Assembly (NCBI RefSeq): GCF_001499675.1
Contig: NZ_LN609302.1
Coordinates: 1,948,896 to 2,012,895 of the forward strand
DNA from: Acetobacter ghanensis
GTDB taxonomy: Bacteria > Pseudomonadota > Alphaproteobacteria > Acetobacterales > Acetobacteraceae
Reading direction: 5' to 3'
Length of the DNA: 64,000 nt
The notes under the pieces are model-generated. The model was not told where the DNA came from. It worked only from the letters and a program-made list of their open reading frames with translations, and did not search any database. Both the position numbers and the translations under genes were made by a program. Of this stretch, positions 55,553 through 64,000 are shown one piece after another. Position 1 is the first letter of the stretch; every line of letters begins with the position of its first letter.

Positions 55553-56763
55553 ACTAGCCTGATCCGACCAGTGAGAAGTTGCTGCATCATTCCGTGCTTT
55601 AATACGGCAGCCTTTGATAACTTTGCTTCAAGCATTTCAATTTCATTGTCCACATCGCGAAGCAAGCTGCCTATGGCCGATTGCTCCTCTAAATTCTCGG
55701 GAAAGCAGCATGTGATATTCTCAACATCGGAGTGTGAAAGGTGCTTCACCGTTGTCCCTGCGATCTTCTTTTCGAGTTCTGCGAGGTGGGGTTCTAGAAG
55801 GTAATAGAAAAACAGCGCCCTTCTGCCGGATTTGCACTTAATTCGACCCACTCGCTGATTTAGAAGCGCGCCCCCTCCCGTCCAAAGACATGGCCTGAAG
55901 TCGCCATCCATGCCGACTAGAACATCGCCGTTTGTGATCAGGTAATCATCGTCAAACGGGCCAGCGTAATAGGTGTCATCTGGCGTTCCATGCAAATCGC
56001 GATTTCGAACGAGCTTCGTACCTTGGCCGCCTCGATTGAAGAAACGGGATGCGAAGGGGAAACCAACCTGCATCTTGATCTCTGTGCCCAATTTCCGCTC
56101 AGGCCACTCCTCCTTAAACCCCGGCAGGCGCGTCTTGCCCGTGAGAAGCTGCTGCATCGTGGCCTGCTTGATGTCGCGCTTCTTGGCGATCAACGCGTCG
56201 AGCGAGGCGATGAGATCGTCGATGTCCTTGAGGGCAGAGGCAATGCGCTCCTGCTCATCGATTTTTGGGAGTTCCAATTGGATGCTGCCCAGCGCCGCCG
56301 CGCTGATGTGGACAACGGCATCACCTTGTCCCCGACTTGCCTTCTGTCGGACCACTGGAGGCGAATTCAATAGGTATCCGAGGAAGGCGGAGTTCACTCC
56401 TTTCGGGCGTAAAATAATAATGTCGCCGCCAGCATATGCCTCTTCGTGGCCGACGAATGCCACACATTTCCCGATTTCTTCCTTGGTCTCGCCCGAACCT
56501 GCAAAAAGAAGGTCTCCATTATGAAGCCGCGTTGCTTCTGCGCTAACCTCGGCGGAAATGTGTGAATGAAAATCACGAACTATATTGTGATGAGTAGTGT
56601 ATATCTCACCGTATCTCACGCATGGGATATTGCCCGATTGCGCTTGATCACGCCTAACTCCCGAGCCTTTTAGAAATGACCCTAATTGCCCGAGATAATG
56701 GGTAACCCATTCATCAGCCGTGATGCGTTGATCATCGATTTCCTTCTCCATGAGGCCGCTCAT
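55549..56763 (-). CDS. hsdS: Type I RM specificity subunit S
   Basis: A 404-residue HsdS with two target-recognition domains, each followed by the conserved coiled-coil spacer: IDEQERIASALKDIDDLIASLDALIAKKRDIKQATMQQLLTGKTRLPGF in the middle, quoted as its conserved core, and EEQSAIGSLLRDVDNEIEMLEAKLSKAAVLKHGMMQQLLTGRIRL at the end. The two spacers are similar in pattern, as in bipartite specificity subunits. The two TRDs determine the split recognition site, which I cannot predict. It overlaps hsdM and hsdR by four bases each. Confidence 0.93.
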   Translation of the reverse strand: MSGLMEKEIDDQRITADEWVTHYLGQLGSFLKGSGVRRDQAQSGNIPCVRYGEIYTTHHNIVRDFHSHISAEVSAEATRLHNGDLLFAGSGETKEEIGKCVAFVGHEEAYAGGDIIILRPKGVNSAFLGYLLNSPPVVRQKASRGQGDAVVHISAAALGSIQLELPKIDEQERIASALKDIDDLIASLDALIAKKRDIKQATMQQLLTGKTRLPGFKEEWPERKLGTEIKMQVGFPFASRFFNRGGQGTKLVRNRDLHGTPDDTYYAGPFDDDYLITNGDVLVGMDGDFRPCLWTGGGALLNQRVGRIKCKSGRRALFFYYLLEPHLAELEKKIAGTTVKHLSHSDVENITCCFPENLEEQSAIGSLLRDVDNEIEMLEAKLSKAAVLKHGMMQQLLTGRIRLV

Positions 56764-58688
56764 GCATCAAACCCCATATGTTCAAGATGCTTGGCGACTT
56801 TTGCCTCAAGGTCTGCAACGGCATTGTTCAGCTCTGGCAAGGGAGCGGCGTAGCGTTCTGTGAGCGATTTGATCCTCATGGTCAGCGCCTGCGCTGTGCG
56901 ATCCAATTCGCCGTCCATCGCTTCGCGCAATGTCGCAATCCACTTGTCTTCGACCACAAGCGCCTTGGAATCGGCATCTGGCAGCTTCGCATATTGCTTG
57001 ACCACCATGGCGTTGAGTGCGGCTTGCGCCTCCTTGAACGCCCGCGCGGCATCGCCATGCTCGACGGACAGCGCCGACCACTGTCGCAACAAAGCGAATT
57101 CCTCTTTCGCGTCGGCATTGCCCTTGATCGCCTTGAGACGCGCCTTCACGCTGGCGGCAGTCAGCTTGCCAGCATCGGTCTGGGCTTCCACCAGCAGCCC
57201 GTCCTCGCCGGAATGCTCTTCTTCCAGTTCCTCAAGCTGACGCCCCAGTTCCTCGGCTTTGGCCTCCAACTCATCCACCTCGGCCTGTTCCGCAGCGAAG
57301 TAGCGGGCAACGATCAGCGCGGGAGGGATGACTTCGGCCTTGAGCTTTTTGGCACTGCGCCCGTTGCCCAGCACGATGTCGGGCTCCTCGGTGAACTTGC
57401 CATCGGCGTCCTTCACCAGTTCGCGGATCACCTTCGCCACATCCCAGCCTTCGCTGGCGATCTGGTAGGCGTCGTCCTGCATCATCTCCGACCAGTAGGT
57501 CATGATATGCTGATAGGTGTCATAGGCATCGACCAGCGGCGCTTTGCGGAAACGCGTCAGCAGGTCTTCCGACAGGGCGTGGATCAGGTCGGTAGGGTGA
57601 TGCCCCTTATCGAAGCTTCGCATCGCCTCGATGTTGGCCTCACGCCATGCAGCGAAGATACCCCGCACGGTAGCGGCAAACGCTTCGAACTCGGCATGGG
57701 CGTGGATCGTGGCGCGCACCTCGGTCGACTCAACCTTGGCAGCGAGATATCCGGGGCGGTCGCCGGGTCCGAACAGGTCGGCGCGCAGCCCAGGCATCAC
57801 ATCCCAATATTCCTGCAAGGCATCGACATCGCGGGCCGGAATGCCGCCTTTCAAATGGGCTTCGATGTCTTGGAGGTCTTCGGCCTCCGATCCATCGATA
57901 TAGCGCGGGATGTTGAGATTGCCGTCGTTCTCGTCGATCTCTGCCGAGGGCACCATGCGCGAGAAGCCCTCGATTTGAACCGAGCGCTGCAACACATCGA
58001 CGATCTTGTGAACATCCTGATCCCGCAGGCGGTTCTTGTTCCCGTCCTTCACGAAGCCCTTCGAGGCATCGATCATGAAGATGCCCTTGCGCGCGGCGGC
58101 GTGCTCCTTGTCGAGCACCACTAGGCACGCAGGGATGCCGGTCCCGTAGAAAAGGTTCGCGGGCAGGCCGATGATCGCCTTGATGTAACCGCGTTTCAGC
58201 AGTTCCTGGCGGATGTCGGCCTCGGCGTTGCCACGGAACAACACGCCGTGGGGGAGGACGATCACTGCTTTGCCGGTCGATTTCATCGAAGCCAGCACAT
58301 GGAGGAGATAGGCATAGTCGCCGTTCTTCGCGGGCGGCGTTCCATAGGCGAAGCGCCCGAACTCATCCTCATCGGGGTTCAGCCCGGTGGACCAAGCCTT
58401 ATCCGAAAACGGCGGGTTTGCGACGATGAAGTCGAACTGCTTGAGCAGGCCGTTCGGCCCCTTGTGATAAGGCTTGGTCAGCGTATTCTCACGCCAAAGT
58501 TCGGCATCGGCGCAGTTGTGGATCACCATGTTCATCCGTGCAAGCGCGAAGGTGGCGACATCCTTTTCCTGACCGTAGATCGATAGCCCGTCCGGGGCAG
58601 CGTCATGAGCCTTGAGCAGCAGTGAGCCCGAGCCGCAGGTGGGGTCGTAAATGGTGTGCTGGCGGGTGGTCGCAGCGTTGATCCCCAC
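56760..58688 (-). pseudogene. hsdM: Type I RM methyltransferase subunit M, 5' end removed by an IS
   Basis: The frame begins at a GTG at 58688 and runs 642 residues. It starts almost at the SAM motif: IYDPTCGSGSLLLKAHD at residues 13-29, then the catalytic NPPF in FIVANPPFSDKAW. The long helical C-terminal region follows (ADLEAKVAKHLEHMGF at the end). Full HsdM proteins have about 150-200 further N-terminal residues, which are missing. The native sequence (VGINAATTRQHT) begins directly beside the IS21 end at 58692, so the IS or an associated deletion removed the 5' part. Methylation by this subunit is unlikely. hsdS and hsdR have also lost their natural promoter unless the IS supplies one. 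Confidence 0.88.
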
Positions 58689-58777
58689 GGCTGTTGATTT
58701 TCACTGAGAACTGACCCGGGTTTTTCATCAGGAATTGACCCAGCCAGATGCTATTTCAGGCACAGTCGGGCGGGCGG

Positions 58778-59557
58778 TCAAGAAGAGGATCTGTCCTTTC
58801 TGTTTTTTGACGCGGCGGTGCTGGCGCGGAACCTGTAGCTGTCATTTCCTGTCTCGAGGATATGACAGTGATGGGTCAGCCGATCGAGGAGCGCCGTTGT
58901 CATCTTCGGGTCACCAAAGACGTCTCCCCATTCACTGAAGCTCAGATTGGTTGTGATGATGACACTGGTGCGCTCGTAGAGGCGGCTGAGCAGATGGAAC
59001 AGCAGGGCGCCCCCAGACGCACTGAAGGGGAGATAACCGAGTTCATCAAGGATCACGAGATCCAGGCGGAGCAGCCTGTCGGCAATCTGCCCGGCCCGGT
59101 TGGCGGTCTTTTCCTGTTCGAGCGCATTGACCAGGTCGACCGTTGACCAGAAGCGCGCCTTCTTGCGGTGATGGGTGATCGCCTGGATGGCCAGCGCGGT
59201 CGCCAGGTGGGTTTTCCCGGTTCCCGGACCGCCGATCAGCACGACATTTTCAGCACGCTCGATGAAGTCCCCGCTATGGAGCTGGCGGATCATGGGCTCG
59301 TTGACCTGCGTATCGGCAAAGGAGAACCCGGACAGGTCCTTGTAGGCGGGGAACCGGGCGGTCTTTGTCTGGTAGGCGATGGAGCGCACTTCGCGTTCGG
59401 CCAGTTCCGCCTTCAGGAGTTGTGAGAGGATGGGGATGGCCGCCTCGAAGGCAGGTGCCCCCTGCTCGATGAGGTCGGCCGTGGCCTGGGACATGCCATA
59501 CATCCGCAATCCACGGAGCATGACCACAAGTGAAGCAGCCGCAGGATCATGACGCAT
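58778..59557 (-). CDS. istB: IS21 family ATPase helper IstB (copy 2)
   Basis: The same 259-residue AAA+ ATPase as in copy 1, with Walker A GGPGTGKT and Walker B LDELGY, from the ATG at 59557. It overlaps istA by 11 bases. It is identical in protein sequence to copy 1, which indicates recent duplication. Confidence 0.95.
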   Translation of the reverse strand: MRHDPAAASLVVMLRGLRMYGMSQATADLIEQGAPAFEAAIPILSQLLKAELAEREVRSIAYQTKTARFPAYKDLSGFSFADTQVNEPMIRQLHSGDFIERAENVVLIGGPGTGKTHLATALAIQAITHHRKKARFWSTVDLVNALEQEKTANRAGQIADRLLRLDLVILDELGYLPFSASGGALLFHLLSRLYERTSVIITTNLSFSEWGDVFGDPKMTTALLDRLTHHCHILETGNDSYRFRASTAASKNRKDRSSS

Positions 59558-61070
59558 GGCGGCTGTCCCTTCGCAGGATGTCATACCGCCCTGTATCGGC
59601 GCACGGTTCGTGTTCGAGCACCAGGGCCTGTGGGGCATCGAGCCGGGGAACCACGGTTCTCTTGGCATCGATCAGGCGATGAAGCGTATTGAGAACATGG
59701 GTCTTGGTCGCCACGCCGTCTTCAAGTGCCAGTTCAACCGCGCAGAGGACAGCCTGCTCATCATGCTGCAGCACAAGGGCCAGGATTTCAGCCATTTCCC
59801 GGTCGCCTCCAGGGCGCCTGAGCAGTTGATCCTGCAGGGTCCGGAAGGCGGCTGGCAATTCGGTAAACGGCGCGCCATTGCGTAGGGCGCCCGGTTTGCG
59901 CTGGATGACCGCCAGATAATGCCGCCAGTCATACACCGTGCGGCCTGGCACACCATGCGAACGCGTGATGATCCGGTCATGCACGCACAGAACTTGCCCT
60001 TCGGCGATAATGCGCAGCTTGTCAGGATAAACCCGCAGGCTGACCGGACGATTGGCAAAGGAGGCCGGCACGCTGTAGCGGTTGCCTTCGAACTGGATCA
60101 GGCAGGTTGGTGAGACGCGCTTGGTCTGTTCGACAAACCCGTCAAAGGGACGCCCCGGCACCATGAGGTGGGGACGTTCGCTTGCATGGACCTCGGAGAC
60201 GCTACACGGCAATCCAGCATGCCGCAGCCGTTCCCAACGGTCCAGGCAGCGGGCTTCCAGCCAGGCATTCAGCGCCCCCAGATCGGGAAAGACGGGCAAA
60301 TCCTGCCAGATCTGGCGCCGGGCATCCTGCACGGTCTTCTCGATCTGCCCTTTCTCCCATCCGGCTGCCGGATTGCAGAAGGTCGGCTCGAACAGGTAAT
60401 GGCTGGCCAGGGCCATGAAGCGCAGGTTGACCTGACGCGCCTTGCCCGACCCAATCCGGTCCACGGCCGTCTTCATGTTATCAAAAATACCCCGCCGCGG
60501 CACGCCACCGAGCACGCGGAAGGCCTCGGTAAGCGCATCAAAAAGCATCTCGTGGGTCTGTAGGGGATAGGCCCTGAGTATGAAGGCCCGGCTGAAGGAC
60601 AGTTTGGTGTGGGCAACCTGCAGCTTGACGCGACGGTCGGCAATGACCGCCCAGTCCTCGCCCCAGTCGAACTGGAACGCTTCCCCGGGCTGGAAGCACA
60701 GGGGCACAAAAACACCCCGACCCGTTGTCTGGCGTGCCTGGTGCTGTTCGTGTTTCCACTGCCGGATGAAAGCGGCCACCCGTCCGTAGGATCCATCATA
60801 ACCCAGTGCCACAAGGTCTTCATGCAGTCGTCGCGCCGTGCGCCGATTCTTGCGGGGGCGAGCGGCTTCCAGGACCAGCCATCCCCTCAGCCTGTCAGCA
60901 AACGGGTCCAGTCGGCTGGGACGTTCGGGGACCTGGAACCGCGGTTCAATACTCTGTGCCCGGAGATATTTCCGGATCGTATTGCGTGACAGTCCCGTCC
61001 GGCGTTCGATCTCGCGGATCGGAAGATGATCCCGGCAGTGCCACCGGCGGATCACACTCAGAAGCTCCAT
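59547..61070 (-). CDS. istA: IS21 family transposase IstA (copy 2)
   Basis: The same 507-residue DDE transposase as in copy 1, intact, starting at the ATG at 61070 with GGAGT upstream. Identical protein sequence to copy 1. The catalytic Asp, Asp and Glu lie in the segments DWGEDW, GIFDNMK and EKGQIEKT as in copy 1. Confidence 0.95.
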   Translation of the reverse strand: MELLSVIRRWHCRDHLPIREIERRTGLSRNTIRKYLRAQSIEPRFQVPERPSRLDPFADRLRGWLVLEAARPRKNRRTARRLHEDLVALGYDGSYGRVAAFIRQWKHEQHQARQTTGRGVFVPLCFQPGEAFQFDWGEDWAVIADRRVKLQVAHTKLSFSRAFILRAYPLQTHEMLFDALTEAFRVLGGVPRRGIFDNMKTAVDRIGSGKARQVNLRFMALASHYLFEPTFCNPAAGWEKGQIEKTVQDARRQIWQDLPVFPDLGALNAWLEARCLDRWERLRHAGLPCSVSEVHASERPHLMVPGRPFDGFVEQTKRVSPTCLIQFEGNRYSVPASFANRPVSLRVYPDKLRIIAEGQVLCVHDRIITRSHGVPGRTVYDWRHYLAVIQRKPGALRNGAPFTELPAAFRTLQDQLLRRPGGDREMAEILALVLQHDEQAVLCAVELALEDGVATKTHVLNTLHRLIDAKRTVVPRLDAPQALVLEHEPCADTGRYDILRRDSRHAS

Positions 61071-61167
61071 GTCAATCACTCCAAAACCCCCCCAGCAGAT
61101 GATGCCGGGGAGTGTGAAGGCATGGGTCAAATCTCGATGAAAATTTCCGCCCTACCCGGGTCAGTTC

Positions 61168-62139
61168 TCAGTGAAAATCAACAGCCAGCCCCCACAGACC
61201 GGCTCCGATGTAAATTGCAATCGGACTGGTCCCTGCAAAACCCAATGTGCAGCCTGCGATCACGAAAAGAGCAATACTCGCCAGGACCAGCGCCCGCAGC
61301 CAGTGATCGATGAGGGCGCCGATCAGCCAGATCCCGACCAGAGCGGTGAGACCGAATACCAGCAGCACCATATCCACCCGTCCGCCCATGCCGACCTGCA
61401 GCAGGAAAGGCGCGATATATGTGTAGAGGATATTATGGGCCAGGACGAACAGTAGCGTGACAGACAGGATTGTCCGCACCCCCGGCATCAGGAACACATG
61501 CCTGAGCGTCAGACGTCGTCCCTGACCTTGGCCGGGAAAGTCCGGCACCGCAGCCACGACCCAGCCCAGCAGCCCGACGGTCAGCACGGTCATGATACCG
61601 AAAGTGTAACGCCACCCCACAACCGTCCCGAGAAGAGTGCCAAGAGGAATGCCGAATGACAGGGCAAGCGGTGTCCCGACCATTGCAACAGCGATGGCCC
61701 GTCCCTGCAAGGCGGGTGCCACCATCCGGCTGGCATAGCCCGCCAGCAGCGCCCACAGCAGTCCGGCCGATACCCCTGCCAGAAAACGGGCGACGAGGGT
61801 CAGAATATAGCTGGTTGAGACGGCCGTGACCGTATTGACGACAGCGAAGCCACCAATGGCCAGAAGCAGCAATCTGCGCCGTCGCCAGCCCTGCGTGGCG
61901 CTGGTCAGCGGGATGGCCGCGACAAGGGAACCGACTGCGTAAAGTGTGACAAGCTGTCCGACCATCGCATCCGATACGTTCAGGCTACTACCCATCTGCG
62001 GTAACAGGCCTGCTGGCAGAGCCTCGGTCAGGATGGTGATGAAGCCAGATGTGGCTAGGGCCAGGAGGCCCGCCAACGGCAGGCGCTCCGATGTGGACAG
62101 GTTGCATTCTGTGGTTTCTGAGGTCATGGAGTCATCCAT
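61168..62139 (-). pseudogene. MFS transporter (DHA1 type), 3' end replaced by an IS
   Basis: A drug/sugar-exporter-like MFS protein with LVTLYAVGSLVAAIPLTSATQGWRRRRLLLLAIGGF (helix 2-3 loop) and ALLAGYASRMVAPALQGRAIAVAMVGTPLALSFGIPLGTLLG. After LWGLA the next residues VDFH come from the IS21 end, so helices 11-12 (about 50-60 residues) are missing and the transporter is probably inactive. The frame opens further upstream; I use the ATG at 62139 (MDDSMTSETTE), and 62127 is an alternative. It is divergent from a LysR gene that presumably regulated it. Confidence 0.85.
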
Positions 62140-62280
62140 CTCAAAGCATGCCGTGGCGCAGAGCTGTCTGCCGCTCTGGCCCCTCGTTGCCCTCACGATA
62201 AGATGGTCCCTGCTCCGGATTAATCAGGCTATAGTTCCACACACAATGGACAGAGATGTCCGCAATAGCCGGATCATGCG

Positions 62281-63171
62281 ATGGACAGTCTGGGTGCTCT
62301 TCCCATTTTCATTCAGGCCGCCGAAACACGCAGCTTCACGGTCGCTGGTCATCAACTGGGCCTGTCTGCCTCTGCGGTCGGCAAGGCCATTGCCCGTCTT
62401 GAAGGGCGTCTCGGCGTCAGGCTGTTTCATCGCAGCACGCGAACGATCACGCTGACCCAGGAAGGTCATCTCTTTCTGGCGCGCTGCCGTCGGATTCTGG
62501 GAGAGGTCGAGGCAGCAGAACAGGAACTGGCGGATACACACGCCACACCATCGGGACGTCTGCGCGTGAGCCTCCCCATGGTCGGCATGCTGTTGATGCC
62601 GGCGGTCAACGCCTTTATCCAGGCCTATCCTGAGATCGAGCCCGATCTTGATTTCAGCGATCGTCTCGTGGATGTCATCGGCGAAGGCTTCGATGTGGTT
62701 CTCCGAACCGGAGATGCCGCGGACTCACGCCTGATGACCCGCATCGTCGGTACGTTCCATCACCGGCTGGTTGCCAGCCCCGCCTATCTGGATTGCCGTG
62801 GGATACCCATCAAACCGGCTGATCTGGCGCATCATGCCTGCCTGCGCCACAGATATCCCACCACCGGGAAACTGGAAGCATGGCCCCTGCGGCAGGATCG
62901 CATGGCTGGGACTATTGAGCCACCGGCAACCGTCGTTGCCTCGGCGCTGGAGCCGTTGATCAGCATGGCCGAAGCCGGCCTGGGTATCGTCAGCCTCCCG
63001 GATTTTGTGCTTTACGAGCATCTCAGGACAGGACACCTCGTTCCTGTGCTGTCCGACCATACCGAACATTCGGGGGTCTTCCGTCTTCTGTGGCCGTCCA
63101 GCCCCTATCTCTCACCGAAGCTCAGGGTGTTTATCGAGTTCATGACGGCGAATCTGTTCCCGTCCAAATGA
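62281..63171 (+). CDS. LysR family transcriptional regulator
   Basis: A 296-residue LysR regulator with HTH ALPIFIQAAETRSFTVAGHQLGLSASAVGKAIARLEGRLGVRLFHRSTRTITLTQEG. The effector domain belongs to the CrgA/PecT-like group (GRLRVSLPMVG, DLDFSDRLVDVIGEGFDVVLRTG, AEAGLGIVSLPDFVL). It is divergent from the truncated MFS gene with about 140 bases between. It is intact and may be left without its target. Confidence 0.9.
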   Translation: MDSLGALPIFIQAAETRSFTVAGHQLGLSASAVGKAIARLEGRLGVRLFHRSTRTITLTQEGHLFLARCRRILGEVEAAEQELADTHATPSGRLRVSLPMVGMLLMPAVNAFIQAYPEIEPDLDFSDRLVDVIGEGFDVVLRTGDAADSRLMTRIVGTFHHRLVASPAYLDCRGIPIKPADLAHHACLRHRYPTTGKLEAWPLRQDRMAGTIEPPATVVASALEPLISMAEAGLGIVSLPDFVLYEHLRTGHLVPVLSDHTEHSGVFRLLWPSSPYLSPKLRVFIEFMTANLFPSK

Positions 63172-63276
63172 CCGCGCTCCAGTGTTCACGCACACGTGAA
63201 ATCAGTCCAACCTACGCTGGAGTTTCACTCCCATTTGCATCCTATGTGCATCCTGCGCGTATATCCCAAACGCAGA

Positions 63277-63299
63277 AAGCCGCCCTTACGGACGGCTTA
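63277..63299. terminator. Terminator at the end of the rRNA operon
   Basis: AAGCCGCCC and GGACGGCTT form a stem with a short loop, ending on the minus strand in TTT. It lies about 30 bases beyond the tRNA on the rRNA strand and about 105 bases after the LysR stop, so it may serve both. Confidence 0.7.
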
Positions 63300-63325
63300 A
63301 CATGCTGATGATATTAGATAATGCA

Positions 63326-63403
<78 letters not shown>

Positions 63404-63456
63404 ATGGTGATTGTGTTGATTTTGTTATGAGAAGATTTGTGAGGGTAGACTGGAAG

Positions 63457-63572
63457 ACCTGGCGGCGACCGACTTTCCCGCGGCTTAAGCCGCAGTATCA
63501 TAGGCGCTGGGGGTTTTCACGGCCGAGTTCGGGATGGGATCGGGTGGAACTCTCCCCGCCATGGCCACCAGG
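63457..63572 (-). rRNA. rrf: 5S ribosomal RNA
   Basis: The minus strand reads CCTGGTGGCCATGGCGGGGA and continues through the conserved CCCATCCCGAACTCGG loop to GCCGCCAGG, whose ends pair. The length of about 116 bases is normal. It lies between the 23S end and tRNA-fMet, the usual alphaproteobacterial order. Confidence 0.95.
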
Positions 63573-63684
63573 TCATCCAGACCACCCTTTAGGGTGTGTG
63601 GATGCGGTTGGTGCGTTTTGGTGTTTTAGCGTGTGACGCGGTTATGGATGATTTCTGTGCACGGGCCATCTTTTCAGATGGTGT

Positions 63685-64000
<316 letters not shown>

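Larger units (their letters stand above)
58692..61183 (-). mobile_element. IS21-family insertion sequence, copy 2
   Basis: The second 2,492-bp copy, in opposite orientation to copy 1, with the same inverted ends and the same istA and istB products. No target duplication is seen: the left flank is CCCACGGC, the right GCCAGCCC. Its left end interrupts hsdM and its right end the MFS transporter gene, whose missing parts are nowhere in the window. The two copies thus enclose the 7.4-kb RM segment like a composite transposon. Confidence 0.93.

Noticed and set aside
56778..58124. A 448-residue open frame on the plus strand opposite hsdM
   Set aside because: It is a mirror of the strongly conserved hsdM frame; the composition is typical of antisense reading and there is no start context.
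48803..61183. Classical composite transposon with target duplications
   Set aside because: The flanks of neither IS copy nor of the whole unit match (GGGCGAAC and CATTAGGG; CCCACGGC and GCCAGCCC; outer pair GGGCGAAC and GCCAGCCC).

Overview
The window looks like a chromosomal segment of an acetic acid bacterium (Acetobacteraceae, Acetobacter or a close relative). The reasons are general: moderately GC-rich alphaproteobacterial coding style, a cyanide-insensitive-type cytochrome bd oxidase with a DUF2474 small subunit, a cyclic-glucan synthase of NdvB type, two siderophore receptors, and rRNA genes followed by initiator tRNA. Species cannot be fixed from sequence reading alone.

Layout. 0-5.4 kb: end of an unidentified gene, a secreted DUF3500 protein with a small EF-hand protein, then a TonB-dependent siderophore receptor and an AraC regulator. 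5.8-14.3 kb: a giant ndvB-like cyclic beta-glucan synthase gene broken by two indels that cancel each other's frame. 14.8-20.8 kb: a soluble globin-fold/MCP sensor, a D-aminoacylase-like amidohydrolase, a LysR regulator divergent from a Rieske oxygenase, and a 50-residue protein. 20.8-26.4 kb: an FdhF/YdeP molybdoenzyme, a nitrate-reductase-associated protein, a DUF2474 peptide and cydB/cydA, with palindromic sites upstream of cydA. 26.9-34.2 kb: a second siderophore receptor behind a Fur box, then (minus strand) an EmrB/EmrA/OMF tripartite efflux operon with a degenerate pirin at its end.

34.3-44.7 kb: the metabolic centrepiece, a nine-gene minus-strand operon of the Nit1C / MSMEG_0565-0572 'nitrogen starvation' type (Sll0783-like protein, Nit6803-type nitrilase, radical SAM, GNAT, AIR-synthase-like, glycosyltransferase, MSMEG_0570, flavin monooxygenase), here extended by an AMP-forming acyl-CoA ligase. 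A MocR-type regulator lies upstream, and a tandem 9-bp repeat, the likely operator, sits in the promoter interval.

44.8-61.2 kb: a degraded, partly AT-rich mobile/defence island. It holds a ParB remnant, a frameshifted gene next to a DUF1493 protein, a frameshifted small orphan, a PLD-like nuclease gene behind a 12-G tract, and a type I restriction-modification operon (hsdM-hsdS-hsdR-YgjP-like metallopeptidase). Two identical 2,492-bp IS21-family elements in opposite orientation bracket the RM operon. They truncate the PLD gene, hsdM and an MFS transporter, and no target duplications are visible. 61.2-64 kb: the truncated MFS gene and its LysR regulator, then the end of an rRNA operon on the minus strand (23S 3' part, 5S, tRNA-fMet, terminator).

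Several genes break at mono- or dinucleotide runs (ndvB twice, the PLD gene, the gene at 46.9-47.3 kb), and tRNA-fMet has one surplus C in a C run. Some of these may be sequencing errors rather than biology.
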